This document shows positions 1-9,512 of a stretch of 64,000 nt of DNA, piece after piece (positions within the stretch are counted from its first letter, which is position 1; the number at the start of each line of letters is the position of its first letter). The translations under genes were made by a program, and so were the position numbers. The notes below the pieces were generated by a model that worked only from the letters and a program-made list of their open reading frames with translations, had not been told where the DNA came from and did not search any database. This DNA comes from Congregibacter litoralis KT71 (GTDB taxonomy: Bacteria; Pseudomonadota; Gammaproteobacteria; Pseudomonadales; Halieaceae): assembly GCF_000153125.2 (NCBI RefSeq), contig NZ_CM002299.1, forward strand, positions 1,859,075-1,923,074, given 5' to 3'.

Positions 1-918
1 TACAAAGCCCTGACGGGCGCTTTGCTGAGCCTGGCAGCGGCCTTCACCCTTGCCCAGCCGCAATGCGACGCCCTGGCTCCCTCCGTGGCGCGCCTGCTCC
101 AGGCGATGTCCAGCAATGCCCAGCGGGGGAATTACAGCGGCGTCGTGACGCTGCAACGGGGCAATGACATGCAGATTATGGAGCTGTCCCACCGTGTCGA
201 AAATGGGCAGGCGTCGGAAGAGCTGTCCCGTCTTACCGGTCAGGACGCGCTCGTCGAACGAACAGATCACCCCACGGATTGCATGCATCCCGGTCATCAG
301 CTCCTGCGATCCGCAGAGATCATTGATGGTTCTTTTTGCGGCCTCGCGTCGGTGTATCGCTTCCGAGTGCAGCCCGGCGACAGAATCGCTGGCCGGGCCT
401 CCCTGCGACTGCGCGTCGAGCCCAAGGACATGTATCGCTTCGGACACGTGCTGGAGTTGGATCAGGATACTGCTCTCATATTGAAGTCATCGACTTTTGC
501 GGCAGATCAAAGCGTGCTGGAGCAGTTCCAGTTTGCGAGCATCTCCATGGCGCCCCGCCAGCCCGCGGATGCGGTGGTGGAGTACGAGGCGACCCATCCT
601 CATCCCCATGAGTCCGAGCATCTGCGTCGGGGCGTCGCCTGGGACCTCGCATGGTTGCCCGAGGGTTTCATGCCCACCGATTCCGTCCCCAAGGAGTCCC
701 AGCGAAAAAGCTACACCGATGGTCTTGCCTCCTTCTCGGTGTTTCTGGAGCCCCTCGGTGCCGCCATCAAACCCGGAGAGGGCGTTGAGCGCCAGGGCAG
801 TACCGTTGCCTATACCCGTGGCACGCTGCTGGACAGACGCCCGGTGCTGGTGACGGTGCTCGGTGAGATTCCAACAAACACGGCGCGTATGCTCGCCGAT
901 TCCGTGCGGCTTCAATGA
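1..918 (+). CDS. rseB: Sigma-E regulatory protein RseB/MucB, 5' end cut by window edge
   Basis: Periplasmic negative regulator of envelope-stress sigma factor E (AlgU). In the family it binds the anti-sigma factor RseA/MucA and senses lipoprotein or LPS signals. The frame is open from base 1, so the true start lies upstream; the first visible residues (ALLSLAAAFTLAQ) look like the end of a signal peptide. About 305 codons are seen against a usual length near 315-320. The N-terminal lipoprotein-like fold covers roughly the first 190 visible residues and the smaller C-terminal domain, which binds the anti-sigma factor, the rest. rseC and mucD follow on the same strand, the classic algU-mucA-mucB-mucC-mucD order; rpoE and rseA should lie just upstream, outside the window. 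Family call is by sequence resemblance and strong synteny. Confidence 0.9.
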   Translation, partial: YKALTGALLSLAAAFTLAQPQCDALAPSVARLLQAMSSNAQRGNYSGVVTLQRGNDMQIMELSHRVENGQASEELSRLTGQDALVERTDHPTDCMHPGHQLLRSAEIIDGSFCGLASVYRFRVQPGDRIAGRASLRLRVEPKDMYRFGHVLELDQDTALILKSSTFAADQSVLEQFQFASISMAPRQPADAVVEYEATHPHPHESEHLRRGVAWDLAWLPEGFMPTDSVPKESQRKSYTDGLASFSVFLEPLGAAIKPGEGVERQGSTVAYTRGTLLDRRPVLVTVLGEIPTNTARMLADSVRLQ

Positions 919-980
919 GCAGCGATTTCATGAGGACGGACCCGTGAGCTCGGCTCGTTCTTTGCCGCGGGTGCGAAGCC

Positions 981-1448
981 ATGCTCACTGAAAGCGCCCG
1001 GGTAGTGGCAGTAGAAGAGACTGCCGTATGGGTGGAAACCCTGCGGCAGTCAAGCTGCGGTAGCTGCGCCGCCCGCGCCGGATGCGGGCACGGCATGCTC
1101 AACAGCGCCCGCGCAGGTGTTTCAAAGGGTTTGTTGAAGGCGGCATTGCCTGCCGACAAAACCCTGGAGGTGAGTCTTCATGACACGGTGGAAATCTCCG
1201 TGCCCGAGCAGGGGTTTCTTCGTGCGGCGTGGCTGCTGTACGCGATGCCCCTGCTCACCATGCTCCTCGCTGCGGGCCTTGCGGACCATTTCTGGGCATC
1301 CTCGGGGCTGAGCCAGGCTGCCATGGATCTTCGGGTCACCGTCGCGGCGGCGTCAGGTCTGGGGGCAGGGTTGCTGCTCCTGAGATTCCTGAGTCGGCGC
1401 ATGAGTGCCGACCCGGATCTGCAACCCCGGGTGACGGGCGTCAGCTGA
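981..1448 (+). CDS. rseC: Sigma-E positive regulator RseC/MucC
   Basis: Inner-membrane protein of the RseC/MucC family (155 aa), a modulator of the sigma-E envelope stress system. The N-terminal soluble part carries the family cysteine cluster C26-x2-C29-x5-C35 (CGSCAARAGC). Two membrane spans follow at about residues 82-104 and 115-138, and the C-terminus is short. The position between rseB and the mucD protease is the standard one. The ATG lies 62 bases after the rseB stop; no earlier in-frame start was found in the gap. The exact biochemical role of the family is still poorly defined, possibly redox- or iron-sulfur-linked through the cysteines. Confidence 0.9.
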   Translation: MLTESARVVAVEETAVWVETLRQSSCGSCAARAGCGHGMLNSARAGVSKGLLKAALPADKTLEVSLHDTVEISVPEQGFLRAAWLLYAMPLLTMLLAAGLADHFWASSGLSQAAMDLRVTVAAASGLGAGLLLLRFLSRRMSADPDLQPRVTGVS

Positions 1449-1524
1449 TCCAAATCGCCGCGCGCCGCGAATGTTGGACACAACTTTTTTTCACAGATCG
1501 AAGATTACTATGTGGGAGACCTAT

Positions 1525-2946
1525 ATGACTTATCGTTTCGGAGCCGCGCGATTCGCGGTGTTAACCGTCACAGTCCTCGCCCTGTTGCTGTCGGCTGTGC
1601 CCGGCCAGGCGCTGGAGCTGCCGGATTTCCGGGGAATCGTTAAGGAGCAGTCCCCCGCGGTGGTGAAAATCATCGTCGAGGCGAGCAGCCGGGGCCCGTC
1701 ACAGATTGACGAGCAGGAAATCCCCGAGTTCCTCCGACGCTATTTTCAGATGCCTAATCCACCCCAGGGTCCCCAGCAGGAGCGCATGGCAACGGGCTCG
1801 GGTTTTATCATTTCCGATGACGGCTTTGTGGTAACCAATCACCACGTTGTGGAAGACGCCGACCTTGTCACGGTACGACTGTCGGACCGCCGGGAATATG
1901 AGGCGGAAGTGGTAGGCCTCGACCCTCGGTCGGATCTCGCGCTCCTTCGCATTGACGCGGAAGATCTTCCTTATCTGGTGCTGGGAGCGGATGATGCCCT
2001 GGAGGTCGGTGAATGGGTCCTCGCCATCGGTTCACCCTTCGGCCTGGACTACTCCGTAACCGCAGGCATCGTGAGTGCCAAGGGCCGCAGCCTGCCCACG
2101 CGCAGCCGCGAGAATTACGTGCCTTTCATTCAGACGGATGTTGCCATCAATCCGGGTAACTCCGGCGGCCCTCTGTTCAATCTCAAGGGTGAAGTCGTGG
2201 GCGTGAACTCCCAGATTTTCACCACCCGTGCCGGAGGATCCATCGGTTTGTCCTTTGCGATACCCGTAAACGTGGTACGCAATGTGGTTGCGCAATTGAA
2301 GGAAGACGGCACCGTCACCCGCGGCTGGTTGGGCGTGACCATCCAGAACGTGGACCGCAATCTCGGCGAATCCTTCGGTTTGGATCGACCCCGAGGGGCG
2401 CTGATCTCACAGATTGCCAGCGATGGGCCTGCCAGCGAGGCGGGTCTCGAGCCCGGCGATATCATTATCGAGTTCGATGGGGAATCCATAGAAACCTCCG
2501 CTGATCTGCCGCACGTGGTGGGATTGATTGCGCCGGGCACGGAAGTGGAAGTGCTCATTGTCCGAGACCGCAAGGAAAAAACCATCGAAGTCGAGGTGGG
2601 CGGTCTTGATGCGGATGACAGCGTCGACCAGGCGTACCGCAATGGCGACGGTGAAGGAGAGCGCGGTGGACGTCTCGGTATTGTCGTGGAGGAAGCCCCG
2701 GAAGAAGTGCTGTCACGCTGGGACCTTGCTGGCGGTGTCGTCGTGCGGAGCATCCAGCCCGACTCTCCCGCTGCAGAGGCGGGATTACAGCCCGGCGATG
2801 TGATTACCGCCGTCGGGGCATCACCGGTGCAGTCCCTCGAGGACTTCAGTGAGATCATCGGGGGACTGGACGAGGGGGCATCCGTGCCTTTGCGCCTGAT
2901 CCGTCGCGGCTCTCCCTTGTTCATCGGGCTTCGTCTTGAAGACTAA
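1525..2946 (+). CDS. mucD: Periplasmic serine endoprotease DegP/DegQ family (MucD)
   Basis: HtrA-type protease and chaperone of the periplasm, 473 aa from the chosen start. Start choice: ATG 1525 has GGGAG six bases upstream and opens directly into a good signal peptide (MTYRFGAARFAVLTV, cleavage near PGQA-LE); upstream starts at 1471 and 1510 would only add non-signal residues. The trypsin-like domain has a complete triad: His107 in TNHHVVE, Asp137 in DPRSDLALLRI and Ser213 in NPGNSGGPLF. Two PDZ domains follow (about residues 270-360 and 390-465), the second ending with LRLIRRGSPLFIGL. Length, double PDZ and place after mucB-mucC fit MucD, which degrades misfolded envelope proteins and dampens sigma-E activation. 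Confidence 0.95.
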   Translation: MTYRFGAARFAVLTVTVLALLLSAVPGQALELPDFRGIVKEQSPAVVKIIVEASSRGPSQIDEQEIPEFLRRYFQMPNPPQGPQQERMATGSGFIISDDGFVVTNHHVVEDADLVTVRLSDRREYEAEVVGLDPRSDLALLRIDAEDLPYLVLGADDALEVGEWVLAIGSPFGLDYSVTAGIVSAKGRSLPTRSRENYVPFIQTDVAINPGNSGGPLFNLKGEVVGVNSQIFTTRAGGSIGLSFAIPVNVVRNVVAQLKEDGTVTRGWLGVTIQNVDRNLGESFGLDRPRGALISQIASDGPASEAGLEPGDIIIEFDGESIETSADLPHVVGLIAPGTEVEVLIVRDRKEKTIEVEVGGLDADDSVDQAYRNGDGEGERGGRLGIVVEEAPEEVLSRWDLAGGVVVRSIQPDSPAAEAGLQPGDVITAVGASPVQSLEDFSEIIGGLDEGASVPLRLIRRGSPLFIGLRLED

Positions 2947-3018
2947 GTCAGCGCCGCAGTGCCTGAGCCTGCCGCGGAGCAATTTGCCCCGTTCGTAGCG
3001 ACGACCGCCGCACTGGGC

Positions 3019-3063
3019 TACAATGCCGCGCTTTTTACCGGGGTCTCCGCAGGGAGGCCCCGG
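3019..3063 (+). promoter_or_regulatory. lepA leader: -10-like box and strong hairpin
   Basis: In the 144-base gap before lepA there is a TACAAT box at 3019-3024 (no convincing -35 seen). It is followed by an 11-bp stem at 3038-3048 / 3053-3063 with a GCAG tetraloop and a single T-G wobble pair. No T-run follows the hairpin, so a simple intrinsic terminator for mucD is unlikely. It would form about 27 bases ahead of the TTG start of lepA and could affect mRNA stability or translation. Role is inference. Confidence 0.4.
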
Positions 3064-3090
3064 ATTTCGCCGTTCTAGTGAGCACGCCTT

Positions 3091-4887
3091 TTGAGTGACC
3101 TCGATCACATACGCAATTTTTCCATCATCGCCCATATTGACCATGGGAAGTCGACGCTGGCTGATCGCTTTATTCAGCACTGCGGAGGACTGAGTTCCCG
3201 CGAAATGCAGGCTCAGGTGCTCGATTCCATGGATATCGAGCGCGAACGGGGGATTACCATCAAGGCCCAGAGCGTCACCCTCGACTATCAGGCCAAAAAT
3301 GGAGAGACCTACCAGCTGAACTTCATTGATACGCCGGGGCACGTGGATTTTTCCTACGAGGTCTCGCGTTCCCTGGAGGCCTGTGAAGGTGCACTGTTGG
3401 TGGTGGACGCAGGGCAGGGGGTGGAAGCGCAGTCCGTAGCCAATTGCTACACCGCCATCGAGCTGGGATTGGAAGTTCTCCCGATTCTCAACAAGATGGA
3501 TCTGCCCCAGGCGGATCCGGATCGTGTGCGACTCGAGATCGAAGAAATCATCGGCATCGACGCCACGGAAGCCTGCCTGGTATCGGCAAAATCCGGCCTC
3601 GGTATCGAAGATGCGCTGGAGTATCTCGTGGAGCACATCCCGCCTCCGGAGGGAGACCGCGAGGCACCTCTTCAGGCGCTGATCATTGACAGCTGGTTTG
3701 ATAACTATCTTGGCGTTGTTTCCCTGGTGCGGGTCAAGCAGGGCGTGCTGACACGCCGGGACCGCATCATTACCAAGTCCACGGGCAAGCAACACCAGGT
3801 GGATGGTGTAGGCATTTTTACACCCAAGCGCGAAGCCCGGGAGCGCCTGGAGGCGGGCGAGGTGGGCTACGTCGTGGCGGGAATCAAGGATATTCTCGGC
3901 GCCCCCGTAGGCGACACCCTGGTGCATGCCAAGACGCCCGATGTGCCGTCTTTGCCGGGTTTCAAGATGGTCAAGCCCCAGGTCTATGCGGGCATCTTTA
4001 CCGTGTCCACAGACGACTATGAGGATTTCCGCGACGCCCTGGGAAAACTCACCCTCAACGATGCTTCGCTGTTCTACGAACCGGAAACCTCCGATGCCCT
4101 GGGCTTCGGTTTCCGCTGCGGTTTTCTGGGCATGCTCCACATGGAGATTATTCAGGAACGGCTGGAGCGGGAATACGATCTCGATCTCATTACCACGGCG
4201 CCCACGGTGGTGTATGAGGTGCTGACCAAACGCGGTGAAACCCTGCGCGTGGACAATCCCTCGGCGCTGCCGGATATGGGTGATGTGGATGAAATGCGCG
4301 AGCCTATTGCGCGCTGCAACATTCTGGTTCCCCAGGACTATCTGGGTAATGTCATCACCCTCTGCGTGGAGAAACGGGGAGAGCAGAAGGATATGCAGTT
4401 TCTGGGGTCCCAGGTCTCCCTGACCTACGACATCCCCATGGCCGACGTGGTTCTCGATTTCTTTGATCGCCTGAAGTCCGTAAGCCGCGGTTATGCTTCT
4501 CTTGATTACAGCTTCGATCGTTTTGAGACCGCCACGCTGTCGCGGCTGGATGTGCTGATAAACGGTGATCGCGTGGACGCCCTTGCCCTGATTGTGCATC
4601 GCGACCAGGTGGAATATCGCGGACGGCAGCTGACGGAGAAGATGAAGGAACTGATTCCCCGGCAGATGTTCGACGTCGCTATTCAGGCGGCCGTGGGCGG
4701 CAAGATCGTCGCACGGCAGACCGTGAAGGCCCTGCGGAAAAACGTGACGGCGAAATGCTACGGCGGCGATGTCAGCCGAAAGCGTAAACTGTTGGACAAG
4801 CAGAAGGCCGGCAAGAAGCGCATGAAGCAGGTCGGGCGCGTGGAGATACCGCAGTCCGCTTTTCTTGCCGTTTTGAAAGTCGATTGA
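3091..4887 (+). CDS. lepA: Translation elongation factor 4 (LepA)
   Basis: Ribosome-associated GTPase that back-translocates or remodels stalled ribosomes and aids 30S assembly. 598 aa, the usual family size. The GTPase domain begins with the P-loop AHIDHGKST (residues 14-22). G3 is DTPGHVDF and G4 is NKMDLP, followed by domain II, EF-G-like domains III and V, and the LepA-specific C-terminal domain ending in [14 protein letters not shown]. The start is TTG 3091; no ATG gives a full P-loop domain. It precedes lepB as in most proteobacteria, with 33 bases between. Confidence 0.97.
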   Translation: MSDLDHIRNFSIIAHIDHGKSTLADRFIQHCGGLSSREMQAQVLDSMDIERERGITIKAQSVTLDYQAKNGETYQLNFIDTPGHVDFSYEVSRSLEACEGALLVVDAGQGVEAQSVANCYTAIELGLEVLPILNKMDLPQADPDRVRLEIEEIIGIDATEACLVSAKSGLGIEDALEYLVEHIPPPEGDREAPLQALIIDSWFDNYLGVVSLVRVKQGVLTRRDRIITKSTGKQHQVDGVGIFTPKREARERLEAGEVGYVVAGIKDILGAPVGDTLVHAKTPDVPSLPGFKMVKPQVYAGIFTVSTDDYEDFRDALGKLTLNDASLFYEPETSDALGFGFRCGFLGMLHMEIIQERLEREYDLDLITTAPTVVYEVLTKRGETLRVDNPSALPDMGDVDEMREPIARCNILVPQDYLGNVITLCVEKRGEQKDMQFLGSQVSLTYDIPMADVVLDFFDRLKSVSRGYASLDYSFDRFETATLSRLDVLINGDRVDALALIVHRDQVEYRGRQLTEKMKELIPRQMFDVAIQAAVGGKIVARQTVKALRKNVTAKCYGGDVSRKRKLLDKQKAGKKRMKQVGRVEIPQSAFLAVLKVD

Positions 4888-4920
4888 TCTTGGTTTTGGT
4901 CGCTACTTACAGGAGCGCCT

Positions 4921-5760
4921 ATGTCGCTTGATTTCCCCCTTATTCTGGTGATCCTGGTGTTTGGTACGGGCCTGATCTGGCTCGCCGATCGCATTCTCTG
5001 GGCGCCCGGGCGGCAGAAAAGCCTGGACGCGCTCTGCGAGCAGTTCCCCGAGTGGAATCAGGAGGGCACTGCCGATGCCCGGCAGTTTGCGTCCTCTGCC
5101 GAGACCCTGCCCCGGGAGTCCACCATCGTGGAGTATTCCCGTTCCTTTTTTCCGGTGCTTGCCGTGGTGTTTGTGCTGCGCAGCTTTATTGCAGAGCCCT
5201 TTCAGATTCCCTCCTCGTCCATGGTGCCGACCCTTGAGGTAGGTGATTACATTCTGGTTAACAAGTTTATCTACGGCATTCGTCTGCCCGTGGTGAGAAC
5301 CAAGGTGTTTTCCATCAGCGAGCCGGAGCGGGGTGATGTCATGGTGTTTTTTCCGCCCCACCTCAACAAGACCTACTACATCAAGCGGGTGATCGGACTG
5401 CCCGGTGATGTAGTCAGCTATCGCAGCAAGCGTCTGTACGTCAATGGCGAGCCCATTCCCTTTGAGCCTCTGGCGGTGGTGCCCGACGGACGCTCCCGCT
5501 ATCAGATGGGAATGTCAGAACTCGGCGGCAAGAGCCATTTGCAGCAGATTAACCTTATGCGTCCGGGAAGAGACTTTACCGTGACGGTAAAACCGGGACA
5601 TTACTTCATGATGGGCGATAATCGTGATAACAGCTCCGACAGCCGCGTTTGGGGGCAGGTGAGTGAGCGCGATATAGTGGGCAAGGCGTTTGCTATCTGG
5701 ATGCATTGGGATTCGCTGTTCAGCATTCCCAGTTTTGACCGTGTGGGTGGCATCGAATAG
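4921..5760 (+). CDS. lepB: Signal peptidase I
   Basis: Membrane serine protease that removes signal peptides from exported proteins, 279 aa. Two N-terminal membrane spans (about residues 6-26 and 77-91) place the catalytic domain in the periplasm. The Ser/Lys dyad is visible: Ser100 in IPSSSMVPTL and Lys155 in TYYIKRVIGLPGD. The C-terminal box MGDNRDNSSDSR is intact. ATG 4921 is preceded by AGGAG. It is co-oriented with lepA upstream and DUF4845-rnc-era downstream, the standard cluster that links protein export with RNA processing genes. Confidence 0.97.
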   Translation: MSLDFPLILVILVFGTGLIWLADRILWAPGRQKSLDALCEQFPEWNQEGTADARQFASSAETLPRESTIVEYSRSFFPVLAVVFVLRSFIAEPFQIPSSSMVPTLEVGDYILVNKFIYGIRLPVVRTKVFSISEPERGDVMVFFPPHLNKTYYIKRVIGLPGDVVSYRSKRLYVNGEPIPFEPLAVVPDGRSRYQMGMSELGGKSHLQQINLMRPGRDFTVTVKPGHYFMMGDNRDNSSDSRVWGQVSERDIVGKAFAIWMHWDSLFSIPSFDRVGGIE

Positions 5761-5796
5761 ATTTATCCACCGCGGTTGCTTATCGAGGGATCGGCT

Positions 5797-6186
5797 ATGA
5801 AAACAAACAACAGGCAGCAGGGTATGGGCATGCTTGGCATGCTGATTATTGCCGTGATGGTGGGCTTCTTCGTGATGTCCGGCATACGCATCGCGCCCGG
5901 CCTCATCGAGTATCAGACGGTCCGTGAACTGGTTATTGAGGCGGCGGAAGAGTTTGATGACGAAGAGGACACGATAGCGGATATTCGCCGACAGCTGTCC
6001 GGCAGCTTCAACATGAATCAGATCAAGTCCATCGGACCGCGCGACGTGGACATCACCCGGGAGAACGGCAAGGTTGTGTTAAATGCCAACTATGAAGACC
6101 GTATACCCCTGTTCTGGCGCATCGATGCCGTGGTCAAGTATGACGACCTGGTGTTTATAGCCGGCGAGCGTTACAGCGACGACTGA
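5797..6186 (+). CDS. DUF4845 single-pass membrane protein
   Basis: Small conserved protein (129 aa from ATG 5797) found between lepB and rnc in many gammaproteobacteria; function unknown. GAGGGA sits six bases before this ATG, which favours it over the in-frame TTG at 5776. It has an N-terminal QQGMGMLGMLIIAVMVGFF stretch resembling a type IV pilin-like membrane anchor, then a soluble periplasmic domain of about 95 residues rich in acidic residues. Its stop TGA overlaps the rnc start by one base, so translation is probably coupled. Assigned by position, length and anchor type. Confidence 0.85.
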   Translation: MKTNNRQQGMGMLGMLIIAVMVGFFVMSGIRIAPGLIEYQTVRELVIEAAEEFDDEEDTIADIRRQLSGSFNMNQIKSIGPRDVDITRENGKVVLNANYEDRIPLFWRIDAVVKYDDLVFIAGERYSDD

Positions 6187-6860
6187 TGGACGCGCAGCAG
6201 TGGCTGGAGCGGCAATTCGGCTGTCGCCTGAACAACGACGCTTTATTGCACCAGGCCCTGTCCCATCGCAGCGTTGGGAGTCGTAACAACGAGCGCCTCG
6301 AGTTTCTCGGTGACTCCGTCCTCGGCTACGTGGTGAGCGAAGAGCTGTATCGGCGCTTTCCTGACGCCGACGAAGGACAGCTAAGCCGCCTGAGAGTGTC
6401 TCTGGTCAAAGGCAGTGCCCTGGCCGAAGTGGCCCGGGAAATTACCCTCGGAGAACAACTTCGCCTGGGTGTGGGCGAGCGCCATGGAGGCGGTCGTCGT
6501 CGCAATTCCATTCTTGCGGATTCCTTTGAAGCGATTCTGGGTGCCATTGTGCTGGACCTGGGTATCGAGGCCTGCCGCGCAGCGATTTTGAAGGTCTTCC
6601 ACGCACGCTTCGAAGGACTGAAGCTTGAGCAGGCGCGGAAAGATCCCAAGACCCGGCTGCAGGAGTTGCTTCAGGGCAGCGGGCGCCCGCTACCGGAATA
6701 CGTGCTTCGTAAGGCGACGGGGGAAGACCACGCTCGCATATTTACCGTCGCCTGTGAGCTTGCTGATGGCAGGGAAGTCGCCGAGGGCATCGGTGACAGC
6801 CGGCGCGCCGCGGAGCAGGCAGCCGCCAGCGCCGTTCTTGAACAATTGGGGGAGCCATGA
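6186..6860 (+). CDS. rnc: Ribonuclease III
   Basis: Double-strand-specific endoribonuclease for rRNA precursor and mRNA processing, 224 aa (usual 220-230). The RNase III signature [13 protein letters not shown] lies at about residues 35-47, with the acidic active-site residues in place. The second catalytic box is [13 protein letters not shown] double-stranded RNA-binding domain fills residues 155-224 ([11 protein letters not shown] at its start). The ATG overlaps the upstream stop (TGATG), and the 3' end overlaps era by four bases (ATGA), so DUF4845, rnc and era are one translational unit. Confidence 0.97.
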   Translation: MDAQQWLERQFGCRLNNDALLHQALSHRSVGSRNNERLEFLGDSVLGYVVSEELYRRFPDADEGQLSRLRVSLVKGSALAEVAREITLGEQLRLGVGERHGGGRRRNSILADSFEAILGAIVLDLGIEACRAAILKVFHARFEGLKLEQARKDPKTRLQELLQGSGRPLPEYVLRKATGEDHARIFTVACELADGREVAEGIGDSRRAAEQAAASAVLEQLGEP

Positions 6861-7756
6861 GTAAAAAGACCCGCTGCGGTTACGTGGCTATCGTGGGGCG
6901 ACCCAATGTGGGTAAGTCCACGCTGTTAAACCATCTCCTGGGACAAAAGCTATCCATCACGTCCCGCAAGCCCCAAACCACCCGACATCAGGTGCTGGGC
7001 ATCAAGACCACAGATACGGCCCAAATGCTGTTTGTGGACACCCCGGGGATACACGGGGGAGAGGACCGCGCGCTCAACCGCTTTATGAACCGTACCGCCG
7101 GTGCCGCCGTTGCTGCGGTCGATATTGTGGTCATGGTGGTGGACCGGGGCGAATGGCGCGACGATGATGAGCGCGTGTTGCGCAGCTGCCTTGCCAGCGA
7201 TGCGCCCCTGCTTCTGGTGGTCAACAAGGTGGATCTCGAAGACAACCCCAACGCTATTCTGCCCAGTCTGGAATCCCTGGCGCAGCGGGCGGATTTCGCT
7301 GCCCTGATTCCCCTGTCTGCACTTCGCGCCCGCAATCTCGAGGTCCTGGAGACAGAGATCGTCCAGCGCCTGCCCGAGGGGCCTTTTCTCTTTGAAGAGG
7401 ACGAGATCACGGATCGCAGCACGCGTTTTCTGGTTGCTGAAATCGTGCGCGAAAAAATCACCCGGCAGCTGGGCGACGAACTGCCGTATTCCACCACCGT
7501 CGAGATCGAGGAGTACGGCCATGAAAACGGCATCGTGCATATCTCTGCGGTGATACTGGTGGAGCGCAAGGGACAGAAAGCGATTCTTATCGGCCAGAAG
7601 GGCAGCCGTCTGCGACAGATCGGCACGGACGCCCGGCAGGACATTGAGCGTCTTATCGACAGCAAGGTCATGCTGAACCTGTGGGTGAAAGTTCGCTCGG
7701 GCTGGGCCGATGATGAGCGCGCCCTGCGCAGTCTGGGTTATGACGATGGACGTTGA
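6857..7756 (+). CDS. era: GTPase Era
   Basis: Essential small GTPase that binds the 3' end of 16S rRNA during 30S maturation, 299 aa. G1 is GRPNVGKST (residues 14-22), G3 is DTPGIHG, and G4 is NKVDLE. The C-terminal KH domain contains [15 protein letters not shown] and ends near LWVKVRSGW. The start overlaps the rnc stop. RNase III and Era both act on 16S rRNA maturation, which explains the tight linkage; recO follows as in many proteobacteria. Confidence 0.97.
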   Translation: MSKKTRCGYVAIVGRPNVGKSTLLNHLLGQKLSITSRKPQTTRHQVLGIKTTDTAQMLFVDTPGIHGGEDRALNRFMNRTAGAAVAAVDIVVMVVDRGEWRDDDERVLRSCLASDAPLLLVVNKVDLEDNPNAILPSLESLAQRADFAALIPLSALRARNLEVLETEIVQRLPEGPFLFEEDEITDRSTRFLVAEIVREKITRQLGDELPYSTTVEIEEYGHENGIVHISAVILVERKGQKAILIGQKGSRLRQIGTDARQDIERLIDSKVMLNLWVKVRSGWADDERALRSLGYDDGR

Positions 7757-7777
7757 AGGTCCCCATGGGAGCCCCTG

Positions 7778-8557
7778 ATGCGTGTACAGCTCGAGCCCTG
7801 CTACCTCCTTCACCGACGCCCCTTTCGCGATAACAGCGAGCTCCTCGATGTCTTTTCTGTGGCACATGGCCGCCTGGGGCTGGTTGCCCGGGGCCTGAGC
7901 CGGCGGCGCCGCGGCGGCTCTCTGGGCGCGGTCCTGCAGCCCTTTCGTCCTCTGCTCCTAAGCTTTTCGGGTAAGGGGGAGCTTCTTACGCTCACGGGTG
8001 CCGAGTCCGGTGGAGCGCTGCCGCCACTTCACGGGGATGCCTTGCTCAGCGCGTTTTATCTCAATGAACTACTCCTGCGTCTGCTCCAGCGTTTTGAAGA
8101 GCAGCCCGCTATATTTACCGCCTATGGTGCCGCCATCGGCGATCTATGCGACGCCGCAAACCATGAGCAGGAGCGCACGGTGCTGGAACCCGCCCTGCGA
8201 CGCTTTGAGTTTCGCCTCCTGGAGGAGCTCGGTTACGCCGTCAATCTGGACGTGGAGGCTTCCCGGGGCACGCCCATCCGCGAGGACGGTCATTACGCCC
8301 TGGTGCCGGAGTATGGCCTGCGGGAAATAGAGGGGGATGTTTGTGGAAGCGCGAGCAGTTTTACCGGGGAGCAAATCATGGCCATCGCCGACGGGCGCTT
8401 TGACGGTGAACACGCTCCGGCCGCAAAAAAGATGGCTCGGGCCCTGTTGCAGCCGCAGCTGGGCAATGCCCCCCTTCGCTCCCGGAGTATGTTTGAAACG
8501 GCGCGGGTGCAGCCGTCGTCTGACGGTGGCAATCACGATGTCGCTGACATAAGGTGA
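7778..8557 (+). CDS. recO: DNA repair protein RecO
   Basis: Recombination mediator of the RecFOR pathway that helps load RecA onto SSB-coated single-stranded DNA. 259 aa, near the 230-250 typical of gammaproteobacteria. N-terminal OB-fold (about residues 1-80, with the family pattern PCYLLHRRPFRDNSELLDVF) is followed by a helical domain. No zinc-binding cysteine cluster is visible, as in many gammaproteobacterial RecO proteins. It lies 21 bases after era; the usual downstream pdxJ is absent and cysM follows instead. Confidence 0.92.
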   Translation: MRVQLEPCYLLHRRPFRDNSELLDVFSVAHGRLGLVARGLSRRRRGGSLGAVLQPFRPLLLSFSGKGELLTLTGAESGGALPPLHGDALLSAFYLNELLLRLLQRFEEQPAIFTAYGAAIGDLCDAANHEQERTVLEPALRRFEFRLLEELGYAVNLDVEASRGTPIREDGHYALVPEYGLREIEGDVCGSASSFTGEQIMAIADGRFDGEHAPAAKKMARALLQPQLGNAPLRSRSMFETARVQPSSDGGNHDVADIR

Positions 8558-8611
8558 CGCCGAAATTGAGCGCAACACTCCAGCGTTTGCAGAACAGGTT
8601 TAGGAATTGCT

Positions 8612-9508
8612 ATGCCCGACTATCCCACCATTGAGGCCTGCATTGGTGATACCCCCCTGGTGCGCCTTCAGCGTCTGCCGGGCGATACCAGCAACGTGCT
8701 CCTCGCGAAGCTGGAAGGGGATAACCCCGCAGGCTCCGTAAAGGACCGCCCGGCGATGAGCATGATTGCCGAGGCGGAGGCCCGCGGTGACATCACACCC
8801 GGGGACACGATTATTGAAGCCACCAGTGGCAACACCGGTATTGCCCTGGCAATGGCTGCGGCGGTCCGCGGTTATCGCATGCGTCTGATTATGCCCGCCA
8901 CCGCAAGCAGCGAGCGGAAACAGGCTATGCGGGCCTATGGGGCCGAGCTCATAGAAGTGAGCGGTGAGGAGGGCATGGAGGGCGCCCGTGACCTCGCCCA
9001 CGCCATGCGGGATGCGGGGGAGGGGATCGTCCTCGATCAGTTCGCCAACCCGGACAATCCCCTGGCCCACTACCGGGGTACTGGCCCTGAGCTTTGGCGT
9101 CAGACGGAGGGCGAGATCACCCATTTTGTGAGCTCCATGGGCACCACGGGCACGATCATGGGGGTGTCGGCCTACCTGAAAACGCAAAACCCCGATGTGG
9201 AAATTGTCGGCCTGCAACCCACGGAGGGCGCCAGCATCCCCGGCATCCGGCGGTGGCCCGAGGCTTATTTACCGAAGATTTTTGAACCCGCGCGCGTGGA
9301 TCGCGTGCTGGATATCAGTCAGCGCGAGGCAGAGGACACCATGCGCGCCCTGGCTCGAGAGGAGGGCATTTTCTGCGGCGTCTCTGCCGGCGGCGCCGTT
9401 GCGGGCGCCCTGCGGGTCTCTGCGGAAGTCGAGAATGCCACTATCGTAATGATCATCTGCGATCGCGGTGACCGCTACCTGTCCACTGGCGTCTTCGACA
9501 AGAGCTGA
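8612..9508 (+). CDS. cysM: Cysteine synthase B (CysM)
   Basis: PLP-dependent O-acetylserine sulfhydrylase, 298 aa, cytoplasmic, last step of cysteine synthesis (the B isozyme can use thiosulfate). PLP lysine is Lys44 in GSVKDRPA; the substrate loop TSGNTGIAL is at about residues 70-78, and the phosphate-binding SSMGTTGTIMG is present. Short size and the EACIGDTPLVRLQRLPG start fit CysM rather than CysK. The stop lies only four bases before the relA ATG; in Pseudomonas and relatives an rlmD/rumA gene normally separates the two. Confidence 0.95.
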   Translation: MPDYPTIEACIGDTPLVRLQRLPGDTSNVLLAKLEGDNPAGSVKDRPAMSMIAEAEARGDITPGDTIIEATSGNTGIALAMAAAVRGYRMRLIMPATASSERKQAMRAYGAELIEVSGEEGMEGARDLAHAMRDAGEGIVLDQFANPDNPLAHYRGTGPELWRQTEGEITHFVSSMGTTGTIMGVSAYLKTQNPDVEIVGLQPTEGASIPGIRRWPEAYLPKIFEPARVDRVLDISQREAEDTMRALAREEGIFCGVSAGGAVAGALRVSAEVENATIVMIICDRGDRYLSTGVFDKS

Positions 9509-9512
9509 GGCC

